The notes under the pieces are model-generated. The model was given only the letters and a program-made list of their open reading frames with translations. It was not told where the DNA came from and did not search any database. The position numbers were made by a program, and so were the translations under genes. 64,000 nucleotides of DNA from Sphingobacteriaceae bacterium (GTDB taxonomy: Bacteria > Bacteroidota > Bacteroidia > Sphingobacteriales > Sphingobacteriaceae), in NCBI GenBank assembly GCA_903642215.1, contig CAHJWG010000009.1:141593-205592 (forward strand). The letters are read 5' to 3'. Every line of letters begins with the position of its first letter. The first letter of the stretch is position 1. Shown here in pieces: positions 53,489 to 61,531 of this stretch.

Positions 53489-54835
53489 ATGAAACGCTAC
53501 CAATGGAATATTTTATGGCGCATACTTCTTTTACCGGTAACTTTTTTAGTTGCCGGTTACCTGGTTTTTTCTCACGGAGTTAATTATTTGCTGCTTGTTT
53601 TACCGGTGGTAATTTACCAGTTATACAACCTGTACGAGTTTCAGCATAAAACACATCAGGAACTGGAGCAGTTTGTAGAAGCAATACATTACCGGGATTT
53701 TTCGAGGCATTTTGATTCTAAACATGCGCCGGCAGGTTTGCAGGTTTTACGCAAAGGTTTTAACGAAATCAATACCACTTTTAAAATGATTTCGCGGGAA
53801 AAGGAAACCCAGTATCAGTATCTCCAAAAAATAATGGAATTGGTTGGAACCGGTATTTTATCTTACGAAGCAGAAACCGGCGATGTACAGTGGATGAACG
53901 AATCCTTGCGGAATATGCTGCAATTACCCTTTTTAAAAACTATCCATTCGCTGCAAAAACGCGATGAAGAGTTGTATGCAAATATCATCAGCCTAAAAAG
54001 CAGCGACGGCATTATCGCTACGGCGCGCACGAAAAAGGCATCCTTCAAAATTTTGCTTTCTGCAACTGCTTTCCAAACCAACAACAAGATTTACAAGCTG
54101 ATCGCTTTTCAAAATGTTGACGAAGCGCTGGACGAAACCGAATCGCGTGCCTGGCAAAAATTGTTAAGTGTGATGACGCATGAGATCATGAATTCTATCG
54201 CACCGATTTCTTCGCTGGCAGATACGTTAAAAAACCGGCTGCACCAGGCTAATGCTTCTTTTACCGATGAAAAAAATGAGTCTGTTTTGCTGGAAGATCT
54301 GGAACTGGGCATCGATACCATCCGGCGCAGGAGTGAAGGTTTGCTCAAATTTGCCGAAACTTACCGCAACCTCAATAAAATTACGACACTTAGTGTGAAA
54401 AAAGTCCACGTTCGTGATCTGTTTGAAAACCTGAATACGCTTATGGAACCTACGCTGGCACAAAAAAATATCGAAATGGATATGGTTTTGAAAGATCCGA
54501 GTTTAACGGTAGCCGTTGATCCGATGCTTATTGAGCAGGTGCTGATTAACCTTTTGGTTAACGCGATTGAAGCGGTAAAAGAGCAGCCGGAACCACAAAT
54601 AGTTTTATCGGCTTATGTGTTGAACGACAAAAAAACGGTGTTAAAAGTAGCAGATAACGGTGCCGGCATGGCCGAAGATTTACTGGAGCAAATTTTTATT
54701 CCGTTTTTTAGCACCAAGAAAAACGGAAGCGGCATCGGTTTAAGTTTATGCAAGCAGATTATGCTGCTGCACAAAGCGCAAATTCAGGTACAATCTGTAG
54801 AAGGAGAGGGAACGGCGTTTTTGCTGCAGTTTTGA
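53489..54835 (+). CDS. NtrY-like sensor histidine kinase
   Basis: 448 residues. Two N-terminal membrane helices (about 8-25 and 30-48) with almost no periplasmic loop are followed by a PAS-like region (about 110-210), the dimerisation/phosphoacceptor helix LSVMTHEIMNSIAPIS (His231) and a HATPase_c domain with NLLVNAIEA, DNGAGM and GSGIGLSL. The minimal outside loop suggests sensing within the membrane or cytoplasm. The HEIMNS-x-x-PI form is that of NtrY-like kinases that pair with sigma54 regulators, consistent with the gene just upstream. A 13/14 14-mer occurs in frame at 54252-54265. Confidence 0.9.
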   Translation: MKRYQWNILWRILLLPVTFLVAGYLVFSHGVNYLLLVLPVVIYQLYNLYEFQHKTHQELEQFVEAIHYRDFSRHFDSKHAPAGLQVLRKGFNEINTTFKMISREKETQYQYLQKIMELVGTGILSYEAETGDVQWMNESLRNMLQLPFLKTIHSLQKRDEELYANIISLKSSDGIIATARTKKASFKILLSATAFQTNNKIYKLIAFQNVDEALDETESRAWQKLLSVMTHEIMNSIAPISSLADTLKNRLHQANASFTDEKNESVLLEDLELGIDTIRRRSEGLLKFAETYRNLNKITTLSVKKVHVRDLFENLNTLMEPTLAQKNIEMDMVLKDPSLTVAVDPMLIEQVLINLLVNAIEAVKEQPEPQIVLSAYVLNDKKTVLKVADNGAGMAEDLLEQIFIPFFSTKKNGSGIGLSLCKQIMLLHKAQIQVQSVEGEGTAFLLQF

Positions 54836-54912
54836 AGGAAAGTTTAGGTTTAAACTGATAAGATTTCCCTAAAATAGAATAGTGTATTTTTGACTGATCA
54901 ATCAAATCAAAA

Positions 54913-55493
54913 TTGTCAAACTTATATATCATTTCCGGTTGTAACGGAGCCGGAAAAACAACGGCTTCTTACACAATTTTACCGGAGATCCTTGTTTGTA
55001 GAGAATTTGTAAATGCTGATGAAATTGCAAAAGGGATTTCACCTTTTCAGCCGGAAAAAGTATCTTTTTTGGCAGGAAGGATTATGCTGGAACGGATAAA
55101 CGAACTGTTGGAACAAAATACGGATTTTGCAATTGAAACTACTTTAACTACACTTTCGTACCGGAAAACAATTGAGCTGGCAAAGCGAAAAGGTTATCAA
55201 ATTACCTTGTTGTTTTTTTGGCTGAATGATGTAGATTTAGCTATTGAAAGAGTAAAAACAAGAGTTACAGAAGGCGGCCACAACATCCCGGAAGAGGTAA
55301 ATGTTCAGTGATATTACAAAGGAATTTCTAATTTGATTAATGTCTTTACAAAGTTGTGTGATTATTGGCTTGTTGTTGATAATTCGATAAAGCTGAATTT
55401 GAAATAGCAGAAGGCATTAAAGATGTTGAACTTGTAATTCACAATAATGAGTTGTGGGAAAAAATAAAAAATGTAGCGCATGAAACTAAGTGA
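54913..55493 (+). pseudogene. Zeta-toxin-like P-loop kinase, disrupted by a nonsense codon and a frameshift
   Basis: From a TTG start the frame reads SNLYIISGCNGAGKTTASYTILPEIL, with the P-loop GCNGAGKTT, then ETTLTTLSYRKTIELAKRKGY and RVKTRVTEGGHNIPEEV, typical of Bacteroidota zeta-toxin-like kinases, before TGA at 55309-55311. In the same frame the family sequence continues YYKGISNLINVFTKLCDYWLVVDNS. It then needs a one-base shift near 55385 to read DKAEFEIAEGIKDVELVIHNN and end at 55493. The TGA is most simply a CGA Arg codon mutated by one transition. Two lesions make it a likely pseudogene. A small downstream frame overlaps its end. Confidence 0.75.
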
Positions 55494-55647
55494 TTCAAAT
55501 AACAAGGAATTGAAAGAAAAAATCTTAAAAGGCTTGGATTTAACTTTTAAAAAATTGTTAAAAGCTAAACGCCAAACTGGTGGTATTTTTGTTTTTTCTG
55601 AAAATGGAATTATTAAAAAGGTTAAGGCGGAGGATGTGGAGGAGTAA
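55480..55647 (+). CDS. Small basic protein overlapping the zeta-toxin remnant, possible antitoxin
   Basis: 55 residues, beginning MKLSDSNNKELKEKILKGLD and overlapping the end of the toxin remnant by 14 bp in another frame. It is lysine-rich and helical with a short strand pattern GGIFVFSENGIIKKV. It is too short for firm recognition. Overlap with a zeta-type toxin suggests a translationally coupled partner, but toxin-antitoxin function is untested. The frame is intact although the toxin is not. Confidence 0.5.
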   Translation: MKLSDSNNKELKEKILKGLDLTFKKLLKAKRQTGGIFVFSENGIIKKVKAEDVEE

Positions 55648-55728
55648 AAAGTTATTCGTTCTATAAATCTGATTAAAAACCTATAAGTTAAGAGTCTGTT
55701 CAAGAATAGTTTTTGAATAACACTTATG

Positions 55729-55857
55729 TTGCCGTTTGGCTTTAGCCAACGGTATAGGTAAATTTGAAAAATCGGCTTTAGCCAAATATCATAACGGCGT
55801 TTTGGCTGAAGCCCTCAGCTGTAACTTTATTTGGCCGTTGGCTAAAGCCAATGGCAA
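55729..55857. repeat. GGCTTTAGCC-type inverted-repeat element (MITE-like)
   Basis: The termini TTGCCGTTTGGCTTTAGCC and GGCTAAAGCCAATGGCAA are inverted repeats of 23-24 bp with one indel. Two further GGCTTTAGCC/GGCTGAAGCC motifs lie inside, at about 55773 and 55804. There is no coding capacity. The region from 55648 to here and on to 56109 holds only this element, a 14-mer copy and AT-rich DNA. Confidence 0.75.
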
Positions 55858-55911
55858 TAACCAGACTAAACATTTGTATTAGAAAAACTTTGAAACCGAC
55901 GTTTTTTAGGT

Positions 55912-55925
55912 GATAAAAGAAGCAT
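55912..55925 (+). repeat. 14-mer GATAAAAGAAGCAT, exact copy (long form)
   Basis: Exact copy preceded by TTTTTAGGT (55903-55911), intergenic. It faces the 3' end of the small membrane protein gene rather than a start. Confidence 0.9.
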
Positions 55926-56109
55926 GTAAAATCAACCAGACAAAATTTAAACCGGTTATAATTTTATGCATTTAAAATTGTTGTTACAGATTTACAAGTA
56001 AAGAAAAAATTATATGCTGTTTTTACCAGCTATATTTTTGCCTGAACAATTCTATTTTTCATTAGGGATATCGCACAATCGAACATAATTCTTTGCTCAG
56101 TTACCACAA

Positions 56110-56241
56110 TTAATATCTCCAGTCAATCATTCCTAATTCTGTTAAATGATAAACATGCAGCCCTGCAGAAATCGTGAAAATGATAGCGAATAACGCAACG
56201 ATAACTGATATAAAGTCGAGTAATGTGTTTTGCTGTTTCAT
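56110..56241 (-). CDS. Possible small single-span membrane protein
   Basis: A 43-residue frame, MKQQNTLLDFISVIVALFAI..., with one hydrophobic segment (about 9-27) flanked by a polar N-terminus and the tail YHLTELGMIDWRY. It starts with ATG, has no overlap with a better gene, and its composition looks protein-like. It is below usual gene-finder limits and I recognise no family. Confidence 0.4.
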   Translation of the reverse strand: MKQQNTLLDFISVIVALFAIIFTISAGLHVYHLTELGMIDWRY

Positions 56242-56401
56242 ACTATTTGGATAAGGCAGCCACCCGAAAGTTTAATCTTCACGATTAATATCACGTGTAT
56301 TTTACAATGGATTCTTTCCGGCAAATAATGCTGCTTTAGATCAACAGCAACCAATTTGTAGTTTTTTCGTATAGCGGTGCTTAATACAGTACCAATATCT
56401 C

Positions 56402-57118
56402 TTGGAAAAATTAAAATCACCAGCTATCACTACTGTTTTTATGGCAGTAATTCTGCTTGCTTCTTGTAAAAAGGATAACAGTTTAAAATCAATTACGCCA
56501 CAGGTTTCTTTTGGGATACATGCTGATGGTTTTACAACAACACTTCCTTCGTTCGGCGCGGCAACCGCAAAAACAGCCAGTTTAACGTGGACTGCCGGCA
56601 CGGCTAATATTTCCGGCTTTGAATTGGAAGCGAAGAAAGGTTCTGTTGATACAGAAATTCAAGCTGATCAACTAACCGATATTGATTTATTTAACAGTAC
56701 GCCGAAGTTGATTAGTGCCGTTATTACCCGCGGCATTTATTCGGGAATTGATGTTAAAGTGATTTTAAGTAAGTCGGCAACAGCAGCTATTCCTTTGGTA
56801 TTGAAGGGTAATTTTAAAAATGCCGCAGGCAATATAATCCCTGTCGAATTTGATTTTAATGATGATGCGGTTATCAAAGTAGCATTAACCAATGTTGTGG
56901 TAGACGGCACAAAAGATTTAAGTACTTTAATCAGCATCCATCTAAATAAATTAATGGCCAATGTTACCGCTGCCGAAATTGATACTGCCAGCCGTACCAA
57001 CAATATTGTTGTAATCAGCAGCACTCAAAACAGCAGTATTTATCAAAAAGTTACATCAGCATTAACTTCAGCGTGTGATTCGGAAGGTTTTGAAAAACAC
57101 GATAAATCCTCAAGGTAA
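56402..57118 (+). CDS. Lipoprotein of unknown function
   Basis: 238 residues from a TTG start. An internal ATG (VFMAVILLASC) would leave too short a signal sequence, so TTG is preferred. The lipobox LLASC gives Cys22, followed by KKDN, so the mature protein should be a lipoprotein. The mature part is mainly beta-strand, with no catalytic motif seen; phrases such as ASLTWTAGTANISGFELEAKKG resemble small beta-sandwich lipoproteins of Bacteroidota. It is convergent with permease 13, with a 13-bp gap. No functional assignment is offered. Confidence 0.6.
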   Translation: MEKLKSPAITTVFMAVILLASCKKDNSLKSITPQVSFGIHADGFTTTLPSFGAATAKTASLTWTAGTANISGFELEAKKGSVDTEIQADQLTDIDLFNSTPKLISAVITRGIYSGIDVKVILSKSATAAIPLVLKGNFKNAAGNIIPVEFDFNDDAVIKVALTNVVVDGTKDLSTLISIHLNKLMANVTAAEIDTASRTNNIVVISSTQNSSIYQKVTSALTSACDSEGFEKHDKSSR

Positions 57119-57131
57119 TTATTGATCGGCT

Positions 57132-59564
57132 TTACTCGCTCCTCAAGCTCTTTACCGGATTAGCCAATGCTGCTTTTACCGACTGAAAACTTATGGTTAA
57201 CAGCGCGATTAACACAGCGATACAGCCGGAAAGGGCAAAAATCCACCAGGAAATAGCTGCTTTGTAAGCAAAGCTTTCGAGCCATTTATGCATGGCCAGC
57301 CAGGCAATTGGCGATGCCGTTAAAATGGAAATGATAACCAGCCCGATAAAATCTTTTGAAAGCAATGCCGTGATGCTGGCCGTACTTGCACCCAAAACTT
57401 TCCGGATACCAATTTCCTTGATCCGTTGCCGGGCAGAAAAAGCTGCCAGTCCAAAAAGGCCGAGGCAGGCAATAAAAATAGCAATACTTGCGGCTGCAAC
57501 AAATATTTCCCCCAGTTGCTGTTCGGTTTGATATTGCTGATTGTACCGTTCATCTGCAAAAAAATAATCAAAAGGATTGCCGGGGAAAGTTGTATTAAAC
57601 AGGTTTCTGATGGTTGCAATTTTAGCAGGTAAATTTCTGCTGTCTGTTTGGATGGTGAAGTAAGAAAAAGAAACGGAAGCCAGATAAAGCGTGGGCTTTA
57701 TGGGGTCGCGCAGGGAGAGATGGTGGTAATCTTTTACAACGCCGATGATTTCGTAAGGGCTGCCCCAATTAATTTTTTGCCCGATGAGGTTTTCTGTCGG
57801 ATTAAAGCCAAGCTGCCTTGCCGCCTGCTCGTTAATGATAACTTTTTTTACTCTGTTCCAGCTGCTTTCGGCGTCTGCTGCCGTGTATGTACTTCCTTGG
57901 GAGAAGGAAATTCCGTAGGTGTCAAAAAATTTTTCATCACAGATAAACATCGAATAAGCGTTCTTTTTATCAGTTTCTGCAAGGTTCATCCTGGTAATTC
58001 CATCGGCAGAAAAATTATAACCTAAGCCGGGAACACTGTTGCTCGCCGTATATTTTTTTACAAAAGATAATTGTGCCAGTGCATTTTTGAAGGAAACATT
58101 TTTAGCTTTTTGTCCGTCGCTTGTTACGGTCGGGCCTTCAATAACCAGTAACTGATTAAGGTTCATTCCTAATTTTTCATTTTTCATAAATTGCAGCTGC
58201 CTGTATAAAATTACAGTGGCAATAATAAATACTGTTGATGCAGTAAACTGGAATACCACCAGTGCTTTTCGCATAGAAAACCCTTTAATCTGTAATTCAG
58301 CTTTTCCTCTCAAAGTGCCGGATGGTTTAGAAGCGGTAAGCACAAAAGCAACGTAGCCACCGGAAAGGACTGACCCCGCGGTTAACATAGAAATGCCGGC
58401 CAGCCAAAACCAACCTTTGTTTAAAACGGCCAACGAAAGTTTTTGACCTGTAAACTGATTGAATGTTTGCTGCAAAATTATAACGGTAAAAACAGCAATC
58501 AGAATACTGGTTAGGGTGAGCAATATGGTTTCGCTAAGATGCTGTAACATCAGCTGTAACCGGCTTGCGCCAAGCACTTTTCTTACGCCAACTTCTTTGG
58601 CCCGCTTTAATGCCTGCGCTGTAGAAAGGTTGATGTAATTTAGCCAGGCAATCAGTAAAATCAGTACGGCAACGCTTTCAAAAACCGTTACCAGTAATAA
58701 ATTACCATAAGTTTGAAATTTATAGCTAAAAGAAGGTGCCAAATGCAGTTCGCTAAATGGCTGCAGGTAAACCCGGTCTGTTTTTGCGCCGGGATAATAA
58801 TTTAAGGATCTGGTGTAATTGTTAAGCTTTGATGAAACTGCTGCAACATCAGCCTGCCGGTTTAACTGTAAATAAACATTTACATAACCAGAACCTAAAC
58901 CTTTCGGGTCAGCCCAATCGTTTCCGCCGCGGTTGGCAGCGTTTTCTAAAGTGCTGAAAGAAAGAACGGCTTCGGGTTTAATGTCAGACGATTCTGGAAT
59001 ATTGTAAACGGAGGAAACGATGTAAGGCGTGTTACCAAACTGATTGCTCACCAGGATTGTTTTACCAACTGCATTGGTATGGCCGAACAACTTTTCACTT
59101 GTTTTTTGAGATAAGGCCATAGTTTGAGGAGCTGCCATGTTTCGGCTTCCTGAAATTATGGGAAATGAAAACATCTTTAAAAAACTGCCATCGGCATAGA
59201 TGATGTTTGTTTCCCTGAAAACTTTGTTTTCGGCGGTATTCTTTCCTGCAACTGCCAAAACGCCGGCCGCTATACCATCGGCAATACGGGTATAATCCTC
59301 AATAGCCGGCTGCTGCTGTTTTAACAATGGTGCTAATCCGGGTACTAAAAAATAATCTGCTTTACCGTCTTCATGCTGTAAATTAAAGCGATACAGGTTT
59401 TTGTAGTTTTTATTAAACCGGTTTGCACTCCATTCAAAAGCAACAAATTGCATGATAAACAAAAATACCGTTATGCCCAGGGCCAGTCCTGCAATATTGA
59501 TCAGGGTAAACTGCCGGTTGCGCCAAAGACTTCGGAAAGCTGTTTTAAGATAGTTTTTATACAT
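57132..59564 (-). CDS. Double FtsX/MacB-type ABC permease, outlying copy 13
   Basis: 810 residues, separated from the main array by the two-component genes and the zeta remnant. It starts MYKNYLKTAFRSLWRNRQFT; the post-TM1 region AFEWSANRFNKNYKNLYRF is unlike ELSYDRF. Loops are RAKEVGVRKVLGAS and QRIKEIGIRKVLGAS. It keeps the invariant ALANPVKSLRSE end, so it is clearly a paralogue of the array despite its location. The second periplasmic domain lacks the NETAVK phrase in exact form (NEQAARQLGF). No 14-mer or palindromic element flanks it, unlike most array copies. Confidence 0.88.
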   Translation of the reverse strand: MYKNYLKTAFRSLWRNRQFTLINIAGLALGITVFLFIMQFVAFEWSANRFNKNYKNLYRFNLQHEDGKADYFLVPGLAPLLKQQQPAIEDYTRIADGIAAGVLAVAGKNTAENKVFRETNIIYADGSFLKMFSFPIISGSRNMAAPQTMALSQKTSEKLFGHTNAVGKTILVSNQFGNTPYIVSSVYNIPESSDIKPEAVLSFSTLENAANRGGNDWADPKGLGSGYVNVYLQLNRQADVAAVSSKLNNYTRSLNYYPGAKTDRVYLQPFSELHLAPSFSYKFQTYGNLLLVTVFESVAVLILLIAWLNYINLSTAQALKRAKEVGVRKVLGASRLQLMLQHLSETILLTLTSILIAVFTVIILQQTFNQFTGQKLSLAVLNKGWFWLAGISMLTAGSVLSGGYVAFVLTASKPSGTLRGKAELQIKGFSMRKALVVFQFTASTVFIIATVILYRQLQFMKNEKLGMNLNQLLVIEGPTVTSDGQKAKNVSFKNALAQLSFVKKYTASNSVPGLGYNFSADGITRMNLAETDKKNAYSMFICDEKFFDTYGISFSQGSTYTAADAESSWNRVKKVIINEQAARQLGFNPTENLIGQKINWGSPYEIIGVVKDYHHLSLRDPIKPTLYLASVSFSYFTIQTDSRNLPAKIATIRNLFNTTFPGNPFDYFFADERYNQQYQTEQQLGEIFVAAASIAIFIACLGLFGLAAFSARQRIKEIGIRKVLGASTASITALLSKDFIGLVIISILTASPIAWLAMHKWLESFAYKAAISWWIFALSGCIAVLIALLTISFQSVKAALANPVKSLRSE

Positions 59565-59921
59565 GGTTTAATTGCTGATTGGTAAAATAGATCAACTCAA
59601 CGTTATTGCTTACAAAATCATTCCTAAATTGTAAATTACTCATAATGAATTATTTATAAATACTATTTGTTTGGCATTATATCATAAACGAACAACCAGT
59701 GTGCAGGCACGAACAGTTTTGATATTGAATTATAGCAAATTTTTTGAAGTATTTTTGAAGTAACTTTATCAAAAGAAGAATAGGGATAAATATGTGGTTT
59801 AAAACAAGATTGAGAAGGTTGGTAAGGAAAATGGTATGCTGATTTGTAAAATTTAACCCCGGCTACACCTATAGGCTATAAAATGATCAAAATACAAACT
59901 AAAAACATAAGCCTGAAAATC
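59565..59921. other. Intergenic region between permease 13 and the alkyltransferase gene
   Basis: About 360 bp, AT-rich, with divergent promoters expected. No repeat family member, hairpin or coding sequence was recognised. A partial 14-mer-like stretch (TATCAAAAGAAGAAT near 59767) is too weak to count. Confidence 0.4.
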
Positions 59922-59929
59922 TATATTTG
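59922..59929 (+). promoter_or_regulatory. TATATTTG box before the alkyltransferase gene
   Basis: Matches TAnnTTTG but lies only 3 bp before the ATG at 59933, so a transcript from it would begin at or inside the coding region. Leaderless expression, a later start or chance occurrence are all possible. Confidence 0.25.
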
Positions 59930-59932
59930 ATC

Positions 59933-60418
59933 ATGCTTGTTGCTCATTACCGCTCGCCAATCGGAATTGTCAGGATTGAAGAAACCGATGGATTAATCAG
60001 TTCGATTAAAGTTTTAAACGAAGAAGTTGAATTGAGTTTTCCCCAAACACCGGTAACAGAACAGGCAATTGATCAGTTACACAAATATTTTACCGGTAAA
60101 AGAAGCACGTTTGATTTCCCCTTTCAACAGAACGGAACCCCGTTTCAGCAGCAGGTTTGGCAGCAATTAACCAATGTTGAATTTGGTAAAACACAAAGCT
60201 ATATAAAATTGGCAGAGCAGTTTGGTAATCCGCTGGCTATCCGCGCGATTGCTTCCGCCAACGGCAAAAATAAATTGTGGATTGTGGTTCCTTGCCATCG
60301 CATCATTGGTAAAAACGGCGAATTAACGGGTTATGCCGGCGGTTTATGGCGAAAAAAATGGTTGCTGCAGCATGAAGCCGTTATCGTCGGCAAAGCACAA
60401 ACAGAACTATTTCTTTAA
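59933..60418 (+). CDS. ogt: Methylated-DNA-protein-cysteine methyltransferase
   Basis: 161 residues from ATG 59933 (MLVAHYRSPIGIVRIEE). The active-site motif VPCHRIIG is present with its catalytic Cys, preceded by NPLAIRAIASANGKN (the DNA-binding/Asn-hinge region). Ogt/Ada-C enzymes transfer the alkyl group from O6-alkylguanine to this Cys in a suicide reaction. Length is typical for the single-domain form without the Ada N-terminus. It is followed by a YciI-like gene on the same strand after 30 bp. A 12/14 match to the 14-mer occurs in frame at 60095. Confidence 0.9.
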   Translation: MLVAHYRSPIGIVRIEETDGLISSIKVLNEEVELSFPQTPVTEQAIDQLHKYFTGKRSTFDFPFQQNGTPFQQQVWQQLTNVEFGKTQSYIKLAEQFGNPLAIRAIASANGKNKLWIVVPCHRIIGKNGELTGYAGGLWRKKWLLQHEAVIVGKAQTELFL

Positions 60419-60448
60419 TTTTTAGTTGTTCTGAAAACGAAAATCAAC

Positions 60449-60739
60449 ATGAAACAATATATTGTTAAAGCATTGGATTTTACCGACGATAAGGCTTTAG
60501 AAAGGCGGATGCAGGCACGGCCGGCGCACCTTGAAAATGTAAAAGATTTAAAAAGCCAAGGGCGTTATTTTATTGGCGGTGCTTTGCTGAATGATCATGG
60601 CCAGATGATTGGTTCTACCATGATCGTGCAGTTTGAAACACCGGAATCTTTGCAGGAATGGCTGCAAAATGATCCGTATATTTTAAACAAGGTTTGGGAT
60701 CAGATGGAAATCAAGCCTTTTAAAGTTGCCGAAGTTTAA
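60449..60739 (+). CDS. YciI-like domain protein
   Basis: 96 residues with the ferredoxin-like YciI pattern: QYIVKALDFTDDKALERRMQ, then RPAHLENVKDLKSQG (conserved His, family active-site candidate), GGALLNDHGQMIGSTMIVQ and the terminal NDPYILNKVWDQMEIKPFK. Some YciI members have been implicated in catalysis, but no general function is known. It may be co-transcribed with ogt (30-bp gap). An exact 14-mer starts 3 bp after its stop. Confidence 0.85.
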   Translation: MKQYIVKALDFTDDKALERRMQARPAHLENVKDLKSQGRYFIGGALLNDHGQMIGSTMIVQFETPESLQEWLQNDPYILNKVWDQMEIKPFKVAEV

Positions 60740-60741
60740 GT

Positions 60742-60755
60742 GATAAAAGAAGCAT
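60742..60755 (+). repeat. 14-mer GATAAAAGAAGCAT, exact copy
   Basis: Exact copy immediately after the YciI stop codon, between convergent genes. Confidence 0.9.
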
Positions 60756-60769
60756 CTATTCAGTAAAAA

Positions 60770-61183
60770 CTATTTTCCTGCCGGATGAATGCTTACTGTT
60801 TTTCTTGATCCCAGTAGAGCTAAAACCGTCCCGGCAAATAATAAAAACCAGCCCCAGCGGTAACGGATTAAGCCGGATAAAGTATGTGATAATTTTGGAA
60901 AAGGGATAAAACTGAAAGCTGTACTTACCTTCATTACGGCTGCTATGAAAACAAGAGTTACCAAGCCTAAGGTAATCCAGCCGGCAAATTTTATTAACGG
61001 ATTATTTTTCAAAACTGCCCCGGCTAAACCGGAAATTGAAACTGCCAAAAGAATAATTCCGAAAGTTTTATTTAGGTCGAACAAATTCCAGTTTATTAAG
61101 CCTAAGGGACTAATCAGCGGACTAAATATCCCGGCAATGAGCAAAATAAAACCTGCAAACGAGATGAATGTGCGTGGTGCCAT
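60770..61183 (-). CDS. Small multi-pass membrane protein
   Basis: 137 residues with four hydrophobic segments (about 6-24, 42-59, 67-87 and 108-125). The family is not recognised. It lies 7 bp downstream of gldC on the same strand, so the two are probably co-transcribed. Apart from membrane topology nothing can be said about function. Confidence 0.6.
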   Translation of the reverse strand: MAPRTFISFAGFILLIAGIFSPLISPLGLINWNLFDLNKTFGIILLAVSISGLAGAVLKNNPLIKFAGWITLGLVTLVFIAAVMKVSTAFSFIPFPKLSHTLSGLIRYRWGWFLLFAGTVLALLGSRKTVSIHPAGK

Positions 61184-61190
61184 ACTGTTT

Positions 61191-61523
61191 TTATCCTTGT
61201 TTTATTTCCATTTTATCTGCAAAATGCGCGCAATAATCGCGTAAATCTTCCACAATGTTTTTTTCTCCGGTGGCACGCAAAAAGCTGTCGCCCATGGTTT
61301 GCAGCGTTTCGTAAAAAAAACGTTTCATCTCGTCAACCGGCATTTCCTTCGTCCACAAATCAATTTTCAAGGTGTTTTTATAATGATGATCCCATAAAGC
61401 CAACGTAAAAGCGGTTACCGGCAAGGCTTCTTTAGTGGTGGCATCGGTAGATTCCCAGGTTATTTTTTCCGGCACATTCGCGTCGTCCAGTTCAATTGTT
61501 AATTTAATTTCTGCTTTTTTCAT
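61191..61523 (-). CDS. gldC: Gliding motility protein GldC
   Basis: 110 residues: MKKAEIKLTIELDDANVPEKITWESTDA, then LWDHHYKNTLKIDLWTKEMPVDEMKRFFYETLQTMGDSFLRATGE. This is the characteristic GldC sequence, widespread in Bacteroidota including non-gliding species. GldC is a small cytoplasmic protein; loss impairs but does not abolish gliding in Flavobacterium. No other gld gene is adjacent, which is usual for gldC in this group. Confidence 0.9.
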   Translation of the reverse strand: MKKAEIKLTIELDDANVPEKITWESTDATTKEALPVTAFTLALWDHHYKNTLKIDLWTKEMPVDEMKRFFYETLQTMGDSFLRATGEKNIVEDLRDYCAHFADKMEIKQG

Positions 61524-61531
61524 GGAGAAAA

